Below, one piece after another: positions 26,581 through 39,674 of a stretch of 64,000 nucleotides of DNA. The position numbers were made by a program, and so were the translations under genes. Origin of the DNA: Agelaius tricolor (taxonomy: Eukaryota > Chordata > Aves > Passeriformes > Icteridae); NCBI GenBank assembly GCA_023055355.1, contig JALJCS010000029.1, positions 2,604,001 through 2,668,000 on the forward strand. Reading direction: 5' to 3'. Positions within the stretch are counted from its first letter, which is position 1, and every line of letters begins with the position of its first letter. The notes beneath the pieces were generated by a model that saw nothing but the letters and a program-made list of their open reading frames with translations, ran no database searches and was not told the DNA's origin.

Positions 26581-26960
26581 GGCCCGTCCTCTTGGTCCAG
26601 GCGGAGCAGGCGGGAGCTCGGCGGGATCTACGCGGCCGTCCTCTCTTCCCCTAGGAAAGGAGAAGGGAGAGCATCCTCAGGGCTGCGGGCGCTCCGGAGG
26701 ATGCACGGATCGCTGCGCATCCCCGGGCAGGGCGGCCCGGAGCGCCGGGCGGGGCCGGCCCCGGGCAGGGGAGCGGGGCCCCGGCGAGCCGGCACAGGGC
26801 GCACCGAGGTGGGAGCTCTCCGGAAAGGCTGCCACCTCCGGAAAGCCTCCCACCTCCCACCTGCCACCTCCCACCCACCTCGGCCGGCAGCGGCACCCAG
26901 GGCCGGGTCCCGCCGCTCTTTAAGCAGGAGGTGGGGCCGATCGCAGCGCAGACCTCGCCG
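26581..26960 (-). promoter_or_regulatory. CpG-rich block with donor: candidate alternative ST3GAL4 promoter and first exon
   Basis: On the - strand a GC-rich stretch ends ...GAGGACGGGCC at 26581 and is followed by a perfect GTAAGT donor. Spliced to the exon ending at 20436 it would give a non-coding leader and use the conserved ATG at 20379. There is no transcript evidence in the sequence itself. Confidence 0.35.
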
Positions 26961-29900
26961 CAGCTTTGCCCAACACCCCTTGGCCTTTCACACCGAAATC
27001 CCCTTCCGTGACTCACTCGGGCTTTTAGGAAGACCCCACGAGATGGAGCGGTGCCCTTGCCCAGGGAAATGAGAATGCAGCTTTCCTGCCCTCCTGCACA
27101 GAGAATGCTCCGTACTCCTGCATCTCTTCCCCCAAAACTTTCCAAACTGCACATCCTAGCCCAGCACTGTAATATCCTTATGATTTGGGGCAGGAAAAGC
27201 CCTGCTGAGAAACCCCGCCATGCACAGAAACCCTGCTGCCATGCTGCCCCTCAGAGAAAGCCTCTCTGCTCTGCATCCCAAGGTATGGGGAAATGAGGCA
27301 GCCAGTGGAGCGAGCCCACTGCTGTCCCAGTTACCCCAGGGCAGCAGCTTTGCTCTTCTGCCTGTGCCCCTGGGATGGATGGGGTGTGGTGGGAGCCATG
27401 GCTCCCCCCAGAAAAACACAGGAGAGGGAATGTCAGCTCGTTTCAGTGCAAGAAACAGTGATGCAGGGGAGGAACACAAGCTTCTCTCTGTCAGCTGCTC
27501 ATTAAGCCCTGGCAGGGAAGGCACTTCCAAGGGAAAGCTCTGAAGGGCCAGAGGTTTCCTCACCTCCCTCCATCTCCTCCAGCTAGAAAAAGCAGAGCTG
27601 AGAGAGGTGCAAGCCTTCCCCACAGCTGCCTGACGTTATCATGCTCCTCTCTTAATATCCCATTAATATGACAAAGAGAGGTACATCCTTGTCCAAGGGG
27701 TGGGGATGGAAACCACCCAGGAGCCTGAGAAAGTTTCTCATGGATTCTTCTCGTCACGGGTCAGGCTTTCTTCACATGCCCCAGGATGACAGGGATGGCT
27801 CCATCCCAGTGTCACCTTCCCTCTCCACCCGAAGAATCTTTTCTTCCTCCTTCCATCGCTGTTTGCCTTGGGGGGCAATTAATCCTGAGGGCTCAGGGCA
27901 ATGAGCAGCCAAACCAAATGCACTTGAGGCCATAAAATTCACCTTTGGCACCAGGGTCTTCCCAGAACCCCTGAATCTACCAGAGCATCCAACATTGCTG
28001 CCTCTGACACAGAACCTTTTCATTCAGAGCTGTGAATTATAGGATCCACTAATAAGGTTAAACTCTCCCTGGGGAGCTCCTGCTAAAGCACTTCATGGCA
28101 CAGCATCAGCCCCTGCCATGAAAATGAGGATTAGGATGTTCAGAGCTGCCTGGGGGTTCCAGGAGGATCCTGCAGCCCTGGGTGAGCAGCAGACTGTGAT
28201 ATTGTAAAGCACATCAGCCAGGCAGGATCCTGTGGATCCGAGGTCTTGCCCTATGCTGGTCTTTCCAGATTGACTGGAGGAGCCAGGAGCTGGATTGCTG
28301 CCGCTCTTCCCAGGGTTGTTTTCCAGCCACTTGAGTGGTTTCCCTGCCATGAGCCCATGCTCATGGGTTGTTCCCAGCCCAAGGTCCAGAAAAGCCCCAT
28401 CACGGTTCCAGTGTCCACCAGGTCAGGAGCCACAGGCAGCTCAACCCATCCGGCAGCTGATCCCAGCAGGAAATGAACATTGCAAATCCCAGACTCCTCA
28501 AGAAGTCCCAAACAAGCTGGATTTTGCTCTTTTCCTTCTCCAGCTCTGTTGCTGGCCTCAGTTTTCTCTCCTGCCTCTCAGTTTAATAATTTAAATAATA
28601 ATATCCAAATTTGAGGGGGAAAAGGCACTTTCTGCCTACTCCCCAACATCTCACTCTGGGATGTTCATGGCTTTGAGCAAAAGAAAACAAAAATCCAGTA
28701 GGCACATCCCTTCCTGTGCTAAAGACTAAAGCCAGCCAGAAGTGGCCCTTTGAGGGGCTCAGCCCCAGTGCAGGAGCATCCCGGCAGGAACAGATATTAC
28801 AGAGGCAGGAGGGGACACACAGGGCAGGGATGAGCCTCCAAATTCCTCCTGTCATCATCCTCCCCATCAAAAACCAGATCTCCCCAGGGCTGTTAAAATA
28901 GGGGAGGGGGAGATGGAGAAGAGTCTCCCTCAAACCTGCAGGGAGGCAGCTGTCCGTCCGTCTGTCCCTCGGTGCTCCATCGCCGGCGCCAGCCTCCCTC
29001 GGTTAAAATTACCTCCCGAGGGGGGAGAGAGCAAAAGCCAGGCTGGGAGGGGAATAAAATCCAGGTGAGCTCATCCTCCTCCAGAGAAAACGTCTCCAGC
29101 TGGCAGGAGCAAGGTGTTTCCAAGCCCGGCACATCCCTCACGTCACCACAGTCGCTGTGGCCCCGGGACCAGCAGTGTATTCATCCAGCAAGTATTTAAT
29201 GGGAGATAATCCAGCTGCTTCCCAACCATCCTTTGGCCGAGCCTAAGTTGTAATTCCAGTGTGGGAATTACACTTTGGGAAGAGGTTTCACTAATGGTCA
29301 TCCCAGGGGATGCTCCCTGTCCAGGACAGCAGAAAAGGGCAACCACCAGCAGAACCCCCATACTTCAACCCTGTGTTTCTTTAATTCTATTAATAATTAA
29401 TTAAATTTATTAAACCATTTTATTAAAAATAAAATAATTTAATAAACCTATTTCTATCAAATCCCTGAGAATGGGAAGAAAAGCAAAGCTGCCCAGCCAA
29501 GCCGGATTATCCAAAGCAGCGACCGACCTAAAAATAAACCACTGCTATTTAAGGATGAGCCTCCCACAATAACCACCCCCCACCCCAAAAAAAATTAAAG
29601 GAAAAAATAGACATATTCCCAAGCTGGGGTGTTGAGCATCACCCACCACACCAAAAAAAGCCTACTTTGGGTTCATTTCCTAGCACAAGTCTGCACTTCC
29701 AAGAGAACAGCATCCCCACGCTTAGTGCTGCTGATTTCCAGACACCCCATGCAAATAAATAATTAAGATTTAAAGCTGCGTTTGCATAATACAGATAATC
29801 TGTCGATTTAACTTGTAAATGCAGGGGGGATTATGCAGCAACGTTGTTAATTAGGCAGCAAAGGGGCCGGGGAAGCCCCAGCTCCAGGGCAGATGCCAAT

Positions 29901-32900
29901 GGACCACCAGGATGCTGAAGAAGCCAAATGTGTGGGGGATGCAGGGCTTTGGCAGTGGGATCTGGTCCTGGGGCAGGTGCTGAGGTGTCAGGGCTCCAAA
30001 ACCTTGTGTTTATCCATATTTTAAGAAAATCCCCCCCAGCTCCCCCAGCCCTTCATCAGGAGCTGCCCATCCCTTCCCACACTGCCTGCACCACCCAAGC
30101 CCTCGAGGGCTGCCGTCACCCCACGAGAAAAAAGGCAGTGGAAAGGAGCCCGGGGTAAGATTTCTGAGGACAAATCACATCTTTTTGTTGCATAAAGAGC
30201 CTGCTCTGAACAGCCAGGCTCTTGGCCTCCCTCAGTTCCCCCACCCCAAATACCAGACCCCGCCTGGGAGCAAAACCTGTTGAGCCCGAATATGCCCAAA
30301 CAGACATTTCTTTGTGATTCTTTTTTTTTTCCCATCTATTTTTTTGGAAGCAGCACTGGTGATCGCACAGGGATGGGTCCGAGGAATTCCCAGCCCTTGG
30401 CATTGCTCCTGATGCCTTGTTCGAAGGCAGCACCACATTTAACCCCTAAAGTCCCTCACTGCCCTTCATTTCTGACACTATCCCACTTCCCACACCCTAA
30501 GCCTGTTCAGTCCTGCATCCCCAAAGTTCACTTGCATCCCCCCTCTCTGCATTTTTCTCCCTCACTTCTCACTTTCCACCTCATTTTTCCCCTCAATGCT
30601 TCAGTGCTCTCCTCTATTCCCAACACAGACAGGTCTGATCCATCCTCATGCCACAGAATCTCATCCACAGACCACAAGTCAGGGGGGTCAGAGGAGCCCA
30701 ACAGCCACAGAGCTGCTGTGCTGGGGGTTCAATCCCCATCCAGGGGTGTTTTATGACCCAGGGTGGGAATGCTGGGCTGGCTGGGTGCACACAGCATCAG
30801 CAAAGCCCCAGAGCAGCGTTTAAGACTCCTCAGCTCTTGCTCAGCACTCTCTTGCCTCAGTTTCTTGCCATTTTGGGGCTGAGGGAAGATCTGTCCCATT
30901 GGCAATGAGGGCAGAGGGTGCAGCAAGGGATCCCAAACCCCAAACTCCATCCCAGCTCATTTACCTCCGTTTTAAAAGAAATTTAAAAACCACCCGATGT
31001 CGCAAGCAGCTCAAACCCCGGCGGAGGATCCACCCCGGGGCTCCAGCTTGTGCAACACCGCGGGTGAGTTCCAACCTCCCGCCACTGGCACCAGGCTCTG
31101 GTTAAAAAATTAAGGCTCAGCTTACTCAGCCTGGCCGGATATGGGGATGTCAAATCCAGCCGGGAAAACTTCAGCGGGCTGGGGGAGACATTTTGCAAGG
31201 GGAAGAGCCGGAACGGGAATGGCATCTGGAAGCGATTGAAGGCAAGGAGCCTCTCCCTGGCGCAGCAGGGAATTCCAACGGCGTGAGCTCAGGTTAAAGC
31301 CTCCTTCACAGACCCAGGATTAAAGAGAAGAACCAAACTTCAGCACAGATATGTGTTTTAAAACCTACAAAGAACAGGGGAAAGGAAACCAGCTTCCTGC
31401 GTGGTCATATCCAGACATGGTTTGGTGATTTAAGGTTGTTCTGACTTGCAATAAAAAGAAACCAAAACTCCAAAACGGTGCAGAAATCCTTCCGTGGATT
31501 TGTGGATCTAACTTCTGGTGTGGTGTCAGGAGTGAAGACTGACCAATCAGCACTGCACCATCCATTCCTTGGACCAGTGCATCCCACCTCCGAGCATCCC
31601 TTGCCGGCACACGCTGCATCCCACGATGGTCCAGGAGCATCCCAGCATCCTCAGGATGGCATGGAAGAGCCGATGGAGATCGCCAGCCCAGCTTGGACAG
31701 AGCAGTCCTCCACCAGGAGCTGATGCAGTGGGGAGTCCCCAGCCCCTTCCAAGGGACAGGAAGCAGCAGTTGGTCAAACCCACCTTCACTGGACATCCCA
31801 GCAGAGCAATCCACGCAGTGCAGATCCCTGTGGGACGGGCAGATCCCCGTGGGACGGGCAGACTCCAGCCCCGCTGTGCTCTTGCCCTGTCCCGCTCCCC
31901 CGATCGCTGTTTCAGCCCCATCCCGCACCAGGAGCCCTGGGCAGAGCAGCCCTGCCCCGCTCCCCTGCACCTCCCCGCGGGGCCATGCCCAGCCCGGGCC
32001 CTGCCGGGGCCGGGAGCAGCGGCTGCAGCCCCGGGGGCTCGGCAGACACAGAGCACATCCTGGAGAGCAGCCGCAGCTGAGCCAGCCCGAAACCGCTGCG
32101 AGCATCCGCCAGCCCGAAGGAAAACCAGGATGGAGAGCGGCTCCTTTGCTTTTTCCGTTCCCTGACAGCCAAATGCCTTTCTCCTTCCTCCAAGGAAGCT
32201 TTCCAGCCCAACCCCAGTCAGATGCAAGGGGTCAGCAGCTGGAAAAGCAAGAGATTAGCAAGTACTGGGTTTTTTTTCCTCTTCCCTCCCAAGAAGACGC
32301 AGGGTTTTCCTAGAAAAAGCTCAATAAATATGAGGATTACAGTTGGAGGACAGAGAAATGTGAAAGCAAAGTGACAGGAACTTAAGAAACACCAAAAATA
32401 AGAGAACCAGAAGTTGCAACGAGCAGCATGAAAGCATCAAATAATTTCCTTTCCTCACTGTAAAACCAAAACCACTCATGCAAGTGTCCCTGGGGGCAGA
32501 GTATGAGGAGGTCCCAGCCTGGAATGGGTAAAGCAGGATGAGATCCCAGAGGGATCCCAGTGAATCCAGGATGCCAACCTCTGCAGGAGCAGGACCACAT
32601 CCCTGCTCCATGATGTAGCCATCATGCTACATCCAGAGGAAAAAAATGTAAGGGGAAAATTAACATCAAATAAATCTTAAAAAAAAAAAAATTCACAATA
32701 GAGAAAGCTGTGGAGAAGCAGATTCCATGCTGCCAGCCTGCATCAGCGCTGGAATATTCGAAGCTAAAGCAATGGGACCATCCCTTCATCAAAGAGAATA
32801 AGCAACAGAATACATGGGATTTAGAGATATTGCCAAATAATTAATTAGCAGGATTCAACCTGAGGATTACTGCCAGCTGAAAACCCCTGAACACAGACAT

Positions 32901-34599
32901 GGGGAGGGCACTGGTTTCAGCACTCCCACACCCTGCAGCCTGGCATCCACCTCTGATGCTGGTTGCAAGAATGGGGATGACACAAGCTACAAAAACACAG
33001 GCTTGTAGACATGAGTACAGCTGCTCCAGAGTTCCAAATGGATGTTTTCCCTCCAGGGTGGATCCTCCAGGAGGATGCTCCAATCCCAGATGTGGAACAC
33101 ACCCTACTTGCAGACCTCCATAGTGGACATCCCTTAAAACCTGTGTCCACAGACAGCTCCTCCTTTTATATTTACATTTGCAGAGGCATTATTTCCCAGA
33201 ATTTGGTGCCTTGCTGGAGCAGCTGCTGTTAACTCCCTGCCTGAAGCTGGATGAGCAAGCAGCCCTCTAATGATGCAGACAGATAGGGACAGGGGTTAGG
33301 GAGAGTCCAGCAAAGCGCGTTGATCCCATCCTAGAGCTTATAGCAACACAAGGAGCTTATTAAACGTTGGACACATCGTTAGGAGCCAGGGTAGGAAGAG
33401 GACACCTAAACCATCAGTTCTGCCACTGATCCCAGGTTCTGGCCTGCCTGGGGGCCTTTCCCAGGGACACCCTTGGCAAAGACAGCTGGCAAAGCCTGGG
33501 CAATCCATCACCTGCCTCCAGGAGCATCCAGAGGAAGAGCCCAGCAGAAAAGATGGGGAAATCCAGCAGAGCTTCCCAAAAAGTTCCACCACAAGACTTT
33601 ATTCAGCTCATCTCACCAAGAGATGGAGATCAGAGTTGCCAAGCAGCCAGCATCAACCCACCAGGCACCACCCTACTGATCCAACAGGAGAGATGGTGTC
33701 CAAGCTGAGGAACACAAAAAAACCACCCAGAGGAAGAACTTTCCTTTGTTCTCCACTCCCCAGAACAATAAAACACCACTGGTTCACCCTTCAAAGACCT
33801 GACATGAAAAGATAGTGGGGAAAGGTCCAGCTGGTCCTTTTCCTGCTGGTTTGGGGGCAAGCATCCTCATCTCTGCCTGGAAGCAATCCTGTCCCGTGGG
33901 AGAAGAGGGCTCCAGGCACACAGAGTGGGATGAGACAGGACGGGGTTTATCCTGCATGAACATGCCCAGATCTCGCTGCCAGCAGCTCTGTCCACACCAG
34001 CATGGAGTGGGGGACCAGCAGGGACCCCTCCTACCCCTTTTGGATCACCAGGCTACTGCAGCACATCCACCCAGCAGGCAGGATGCTCAGGGATGGGGAG
34101 AAAACCCTCAGACCACTTCATAAATCCTCCTCAGCCCGTTGTTCCTCAGGGAGCGATGCCGTCCTGAGTCCTGAGCTGCACACGGGGCACGTCCTCCCCT
34201 CCCAGGGCCTCCGGGAGGATTTTCCCTTCCCTAGCCCGGCTCCCGGGCATCCCGATCACCCGGAGCCACCGCAAGGAGCCCCCCGTGCCATGGGGAGATG
34301 CCAGACCCTCTCTCCCCGGGGCTCTCGGGGTGGGATCTCCTCGCCGGGAGTGGCCACGGGCAGGAGCGATGCCAAGGGCCGTCTTTTCCCGGCGAGATGA
34401 GGGGGTTTGTTTTGCCAGGAATGGGGAGACAGCAGATGGAAGGGCACTGGCAGAGCGGGGGCTTTCCTCTCGCCGCTGCCCACACTCACACTTCAGGCGC
34501 TGATTAATCGCGCTAATTAGAAAAATAATCATAATAATTATTTTTCAAAAACCCACAAAACGTAGAAATAAAGCCACTTTCTCCCTTTCCCATGTGCCG

Positions 34600-35140
34600 C
34601 GCTCGCCAGGACATCGATGCCAAAGGCGTGGGATGCTCGCGGGGGGTAGGGGGGGTCCGAGCTGGGGTGAACGGGGAGCCCCCCCATACCCCCAGTTTGC
34701 ACCCCCATGCCAGCCCTGCCCAGGCGGGCAAAGCTCCTGCCCTGCCCTGCGCCCTCCCAGCGCGGGGCGCCCCCTCCAGCCCCCCAAAACCACCGGGGCT
34801 TTGCTCCCCACCCTCTGCTCCTGCTCAGCACCCCCCGCTCGCAGCCCCGCTCCGGACACGCGGACCGGGGGGACCGGGGGGGATCCCCGGTGCGGACTCA
34901 CCATGGGGCGGCGCGGGGGGCCGGGGCGGCGGAGGATGCGGGGGGCGGGCGCGGGATGCGGGGCCGGCCCGCGGGGCGGGCGGGGGGCGGACACGCTTGC
35001 GCACAGCGCGGGATGGGCGGCCGAGGGAGGAGGAGGAGGAGGAGGAAGGAGGGAAGAGCATCCCGGGAGCTGGAGGCGCGCGGTCCCTCGTGCCCGGCAC
35101 GGGAGAGGCTGGGGAGGGCAACAACGCTTTCCCCGTGTCC
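34600..35140 (-). promoter_or_regulatory. CpG island, likely main ST3GAL4 promoter
   Basis: Dense CpG and G/C runs surround the putative first exon. The position upstream of all ST3GAL4 exons and the strong donor at its edge suggest a promoter. GC-boxes (gggcgg) occur at several places. Confidence 0.5.
34902..35070 (-). other. ST3GAL4: Putative ST3GAL4 first exon (mostly 5' UTR)
   Basis: This GC-rich sequence ends, on the - strand, in GCCGCCCCATG followed by a consensus donor GTGAGTCC at 34901. The last three exon bases are an ATG (34904-34902). If joined to the exon ending at 20436 it would be in frame with ST3GAL4 and add 20 residues. The upstream border is a guess. Confidence 0.45.
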
Positions 35141-38100
35141 TTCGGACCCCCAGAAATCACGGGGCTGGGGGAAGGCCCTCCCAAGGCAAACCCCGAGCCA
35201 AAACCCGCCAAAACTGGCTCGCAGCAGATTTTGGGGGTGGGCAAAACTCATCCTTTTCGCTGGTCCTAGTTGCTGGCAGCTTTAGTTTTGGAGAAATCCA
35301 GCAAAGTTTGCCAATTTCACGCTTGGCACTGCCCTATCGGGCAGGGCCTGTGGCAGCAAAGGGAGTCCACTTTCTGTAGGAATAAGAAGTCATTTACCAC
35401 CGTCTGGGTATCAGATGAATGGTGGCCTCTGAGGCTCTGCAGCCTTGCAGGGTCCTAGTTGCTGGCAGCTTTAGTTTTGGAGAAATCCAGCGAAGTTTGC
35501 CAATTTCTAACCTGGCACCGCCCTTTTGGTCAGAGCTAGTGGCCTCAAAGGGAGCCCATTTTCCATGGAAAAAGAAATCCTTTCCCCAAGGTCTTGCTAT
35601 CAGATGAATGGTGGCCTTGGGCCTCTAAGGACTTGTAGGGTCCCAGTTGCTGGCAGCTTTAGTTTTGGAGAAGTCCAGCAAAGTTTGCCCGTTTGGAGCA
35701 TGGCACAGCCCTGTCGGACAGGGCGAGTGGCTGCAAACAGAGGCCATTTTCCATGGGATAAAAGGAAATTTCCCCAGAGATTGACACGGAGACAGGGGGT
35801 TTGCACTGTTCCCTCATTGAACCCCCATGAGATGATGCTGGAAGCCTCGTGAGATTAAGCTCTAAACCATTGTGAGATGGCACACAAACACCCTGGGGAT
35901 GGCTTTGCTTAAAATCATCAACTAATATTAAGTATTTTTCTTTTTCCTGAAAATTAATTACTCTTCACCACAGGAATGCCCCATGTCAGGCCACCGTGCT
36001 CTCCCATGGGATTCCATTTCCATCCCGCCCCACAATACACAAAATTAGCAATCAACTTTTGAAGTATTTTTAATTCCCCTCAAAACTTTATTTTTATGTC
36101 TGCAGCCTCAAACTCATCCCTCCTGCCTGGGGTGAGTTTTGCCAATCCCTGAGACAACATGTCCAGTGCCAATATAAATTGATAAAATATCTGTCAAGCT
36201 GACACATCTGATTTTGCCAAGGGAACTACATCCATATTTGAAGAGAATCTTTGCCTCATTTCTCATCCTTCTTAAGATGGGGTTTCCTTGCTATTAACAA
36301 GTGGGGCAGTTTTACCCGTGGTGACAGGAGAACTTGCTATAATTAGGTTTTAATTGCCACAGACTTGTAGACAATCTGGGATAATTAGTGGGGCCACAGC
36401 TCGGCAGGGATTTGCTTGAAGGATATTTTGACCCTTTGGTCTCATGTGTTCCACATCTTGGTTTATTGCATCTGAAAATAATAAACAGCATTCAATGAAA
36501 CTCCAGCAATAATAATGCATCCCAAATGTCTATTTTTGCTGTGCCCCCAAGACAGAAAGAATATTAAAAAAGGCCGCAAAGCTTCTCTTCCCAAGATCTT
36601 CTCAGTCCCCAGCAGCTGCATCCTGCTGGTGATGGTGGATGGGCTTGTTTTGGGGTGATGGTCTCCATCTCTAGCATCCCCCCATGGCCCAGGGCAACAT
36701 CAACAGGACTGGGAGCAGGATAAAAGCCCTTGCAGAGATGCAAATCCAGGATCAGGGATGGCCCAGACCTCTGCAGTCACGGTGCTGTGGCTCAAGCACC
36801 ACCAAGGTTTGGGAAGCCATGGTGATCCCATTCCAAGTGTTGGACACCAGGTGTGTCCATCCCAAGGGATCTCAAGACACCAGCAGTCACAAGGTACCTG
36901 TCTTCCCTTGGGTGGACCCCAAAAACCAACCACAAGCTCCCTGTGGCCACCACAGCCTCAGCAGACAACAGGGTTCAAAGCCCACCAGAAAATGGGAATA
37001 TATTTGCTGCTGTAGCAGAGTGCCAGGAGCTTTGCTGGGTTGTTAGTCACTGTGAATGACTACACCCTGCCCTAATATTTAATTTACAAAGGATAAACTG
37101 CCACTTGGATTAATTCAGCATGATGAGCGCTGAGTAACTTGGAGAAGAAAAGAGAGGGAAAAATTGCTGGCAGTTTGAGAAGTGAATTTGTAACGAGCTC
37201 TGCCATCACCCTTTGGAACTCACACCGACAGAAAGGTTTGGGGAACCAGTGCAGGACAGGACTGGTGTCCTGCCCCACCAGGGCACGGGCAGAGGCTGTG
37301 CCATCCATCACAGCACAGCCAAAATGCTCCCAAGAGGGTGATGAGGCCAAAGCAGGAGCCAGGCAAGCAGGATCTGTTCAGAAAGGAGGAAGGGAATGCC
37401 CTCAGCAGCATCTGCTCCAGAGGGACAAGAATGTGGCAATTCATGCCCAGCACAAGCCGGCTTTGTCCTGGATCACCTCAGGCTCACCCTTCCTCAAGCC
37501 ACAGCCTGGGAATGCCATCTGGCTGTGCAGGCCCAGCCCCAGGACCTCAGTTAATCCTTTGAAGGCTGCAAATCCATCAGAATGCCTCCCCCTGACCCCT
37601 TCTTTTGGGACAGCAGAGGCTCCACGCACTCCCTGCTCTCCAGTGCAGTCTCCCAGGAAAACGATCAATCCAGCAGGAGCCAGGCAGATGGTCTGTGGAA
37701 GATGTGCTGCTTGGTTGTCTGTCACAGCCCTCTGAGAGTCTATTTTCAAGACTGAGGGTGTTTTTTCAATACCTGAGGACCAGGGAGGCTTCCTTAGAAA
37801 CAGCATGGGCCTGTGTGTTGTTTAACCATCTCTGTTCCTGGGCTGGCCTGGGTGGAGACATAAAACTGGGATGTTCCCTCACCAAAAGAGACCAAGCTCC
37901 CCTTGGCAGAGAAAATGCTTTGGTATGGGAAAAAAATCATCCCTGTCCCTTAGCAATATAAAACCTAGGGAAGGGGAGAGCCATGGGACAGGCAACCCCG
38001 CTGACCATGTCCACATCCTAAAGCTCCCCAGCTCCCCAAATCAACTGGCCTGCTCTGCTCTGCTCTAGAGGTGGGGAGAGCTGAAGCAAGAGGGAAAGGC

Positions 38101-39226
38101 TCCCACAGCAGATCACTGCAGCTTTCTTACTATGGGTTGCATTTCTAGACTCCAAGAATAATTTGGAAAATACTTCTAAGATCACCAACCCCAAGTGTTC
38201 ACCCAGGAAATGGGAATTTCTGCAGAGAAATAACAGAAGGTGGCTGCATCCAGCTGCTCTGCCTCTCCCTGCTGCTAAAAGGCATCAGGGAGCTGCCTGA
38301 CCTCAATATTTATAAATGGGATGAGCTGAGCAGAGCCCCAGGGCAGCTCCAATGATGGCACTTTGCTCCAGCCAGCTCCAGGTTCTGCTCCAGCACAGCC
38401 AGCAGCCTGGAAAAAATAAATCCCATCTGGGTTTTCCACCATCAGCAAAAAAACCCCTCTTAGAGCTCAGGGTGTGGAAAGGAGCGAAGAACTGGGGTAG
38501 CAAGCAGCAAGATGATTCCTGCAATTACATCCCTGGTTACCAACCAGAAACCAGAGCCCTCCTTGACACCAAGAACTCATGAAGTTTTCAGAGGTTGGTG
38601 CTCAGTGGAGAGGCTGCCAGGGAACCAACGGCTGGGTGGCCAAGGAAGCTCCCTGCACCCAGAGAAGTTGGGTCTTCCACCACAGTGGATCATTGAATCC
38701 AACTCCTGGCACTCTCCCATCCTGCCACCACCTCAGCAGAAGGAAGAGCACTATTATTTATTTCTGGGGGGTTTTAACCCATAATCCTTGCAAACCCTTA
38801 GCAGCCTCTGTCAGAAAGGGCTGTCCCTGCACAAGAGGCTGTTTCAGACACAGATGACTAAGGAGCAGCAGAGGGGTGATGGCTCTCAGGCTGGGGATCA
38901 GGCAGCACACAGCACTTGTCTCCACACAGCCAGACAGGAAGGGTGAGGACTCGGGTTAGTCACTGGAGTTCTTTGGAGCAAGGCACCCCTCCCTGCTCAA
39001 GGAAAGTACAATCTCACTCCCAGGGGTAAATCTGTAGAAACACATGAAGCTTTCTGAGGATAGCAGGGTTTTTTGGACCTGTCCATCTACCTATTACCCT
39101 ATTTGGGCTGACATCTGGGGACAGGTGGAAAAGATGGATACACAAAGCCACTCCCACCCAAACCCCTCTGCTCACAGCATCCCACAGGCACCCAGTCTGA
39201 GGTAAAATCCAGCACACTCAAAGGGG
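35141..39226. other. Intergenic region between ST3GAL4 5' end and DCPS 3' end
   Basis: Contains a three-copy ~188-bp tandem array (35262-35800). AT-rich unique sequence follows at about 35870-36560, including several AATTAG and TAATTA motifs around 36330-36400. The remainder is unremarkable unique sequence with no recognisable gene. Confidence 0.55.
35262..35800 (+). repeat. Three-copy tandem array, unit about 188 bp
   Basis: Each copy begins tcctagttgctggcagcttt (third: tcccagttgc...), at 35264, 35453 and 35641, followed by agttttggagaaatccagc and a diverged remainder. Each copy has its own open frame reading VAGSFSFGEIQ-like residues. Confidence 0.9.
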
Positions 39227-39407
39227 TTTATTCAATCACTGTTTTAATGGACTTGAACAGACAACACCGTTTCCATAGCAAAGGATCATCAGCCCCACCT
39301 TGTACAAAAACAGAGTTTAAAAACATAAAAGGAACACAACCTTAAAAAAAATCCCAAAAATGGGTATTTATTTTTTTAAAAAATTATACAAAAACACCTC
39401 TGCCTCC
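39227..39407 (-). other. DCPS: DCPS 3' UTR with poly(A) signals
   Basis: Two AATAAA hexamers lie on the - strand, one only about 36 nt after the stop (39367-39372 on +) and one about 175 nt after it (39227-39232). The distal one is the likelier main signal. Confidence 0.6.
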
Positions 39408-39674
39408 TCACACTTTTCCTGCCTCCTGGAACTTCTTAAACAGGGGTTCATCAGCCCGCAGGGGGAAGGTCAGAGCCCGTTTCTGGTAGTACATGGAGTC
39501 CATGGCCAGGTTGTCAATGACATCAGCCAGGAGATGGGCTCTCTCCACGGAGCTGCCTGGTGCATCATAGCCCAGGGCAGTGAAATGCACGTGCAGGTGG
39601 TAGTAGGAGGGCTGGTAGTGCAGGTAGATCCGCAGCTGGGAGCCGGGCACACCAAAGCGCTTCCCTATGGCCTC
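39408..39674 (-). CDS. DCPS: DCPS terminal coding exon: HIT motif and stop
   Basis: The acceptor is ctctgcag. Encodes 88 residues including [20 protein letters not shown], the catalytic HIT motif, and ends QEAGKV with TGA at 39410-39408. Confidence 0.97.
   Translation of the reverse strand, partial: EAIGKRFGVPGSQLRIYLHYQPSYYHLHVHFTALGYDAPGSSVERAHLLADVIDNLAMDSMYYQKRALTFPLRADEPLFKKFQEAGKV

Larger units (their letters stand above)
20437..34901 (-). other. ST3GAL4 5' intron(s)
   Basis: This 14.5-kb stretch lies between the start-codon exon and the putative first exon. It holds a degenerate 40-bp minisatellite (22622-23105), a second CpG-rich block with a donor at 26581 (candidate alternative first exon), and an isolated gtaagt donor below 21095. 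A short AT-rich island at 29745-29850 carries an ATGCAAAT octamer. No coding exon is recognisable. Confidence 0.55.

Noticed and set aside
26017..27072. 351-residue open frame on the + strand
   Set aside because: It runs through a GC-rich CpG block, has low-complexity Arg/Gly/Pro content, no recognisable domain, and lies inside the ST3GAL4 intron.
34592..35379. Open frames of 192-261 residues over the CpG island
   Set aside because: GC bias leaves several frames open at once; Arg/Gly/Pro-rich and without homology.
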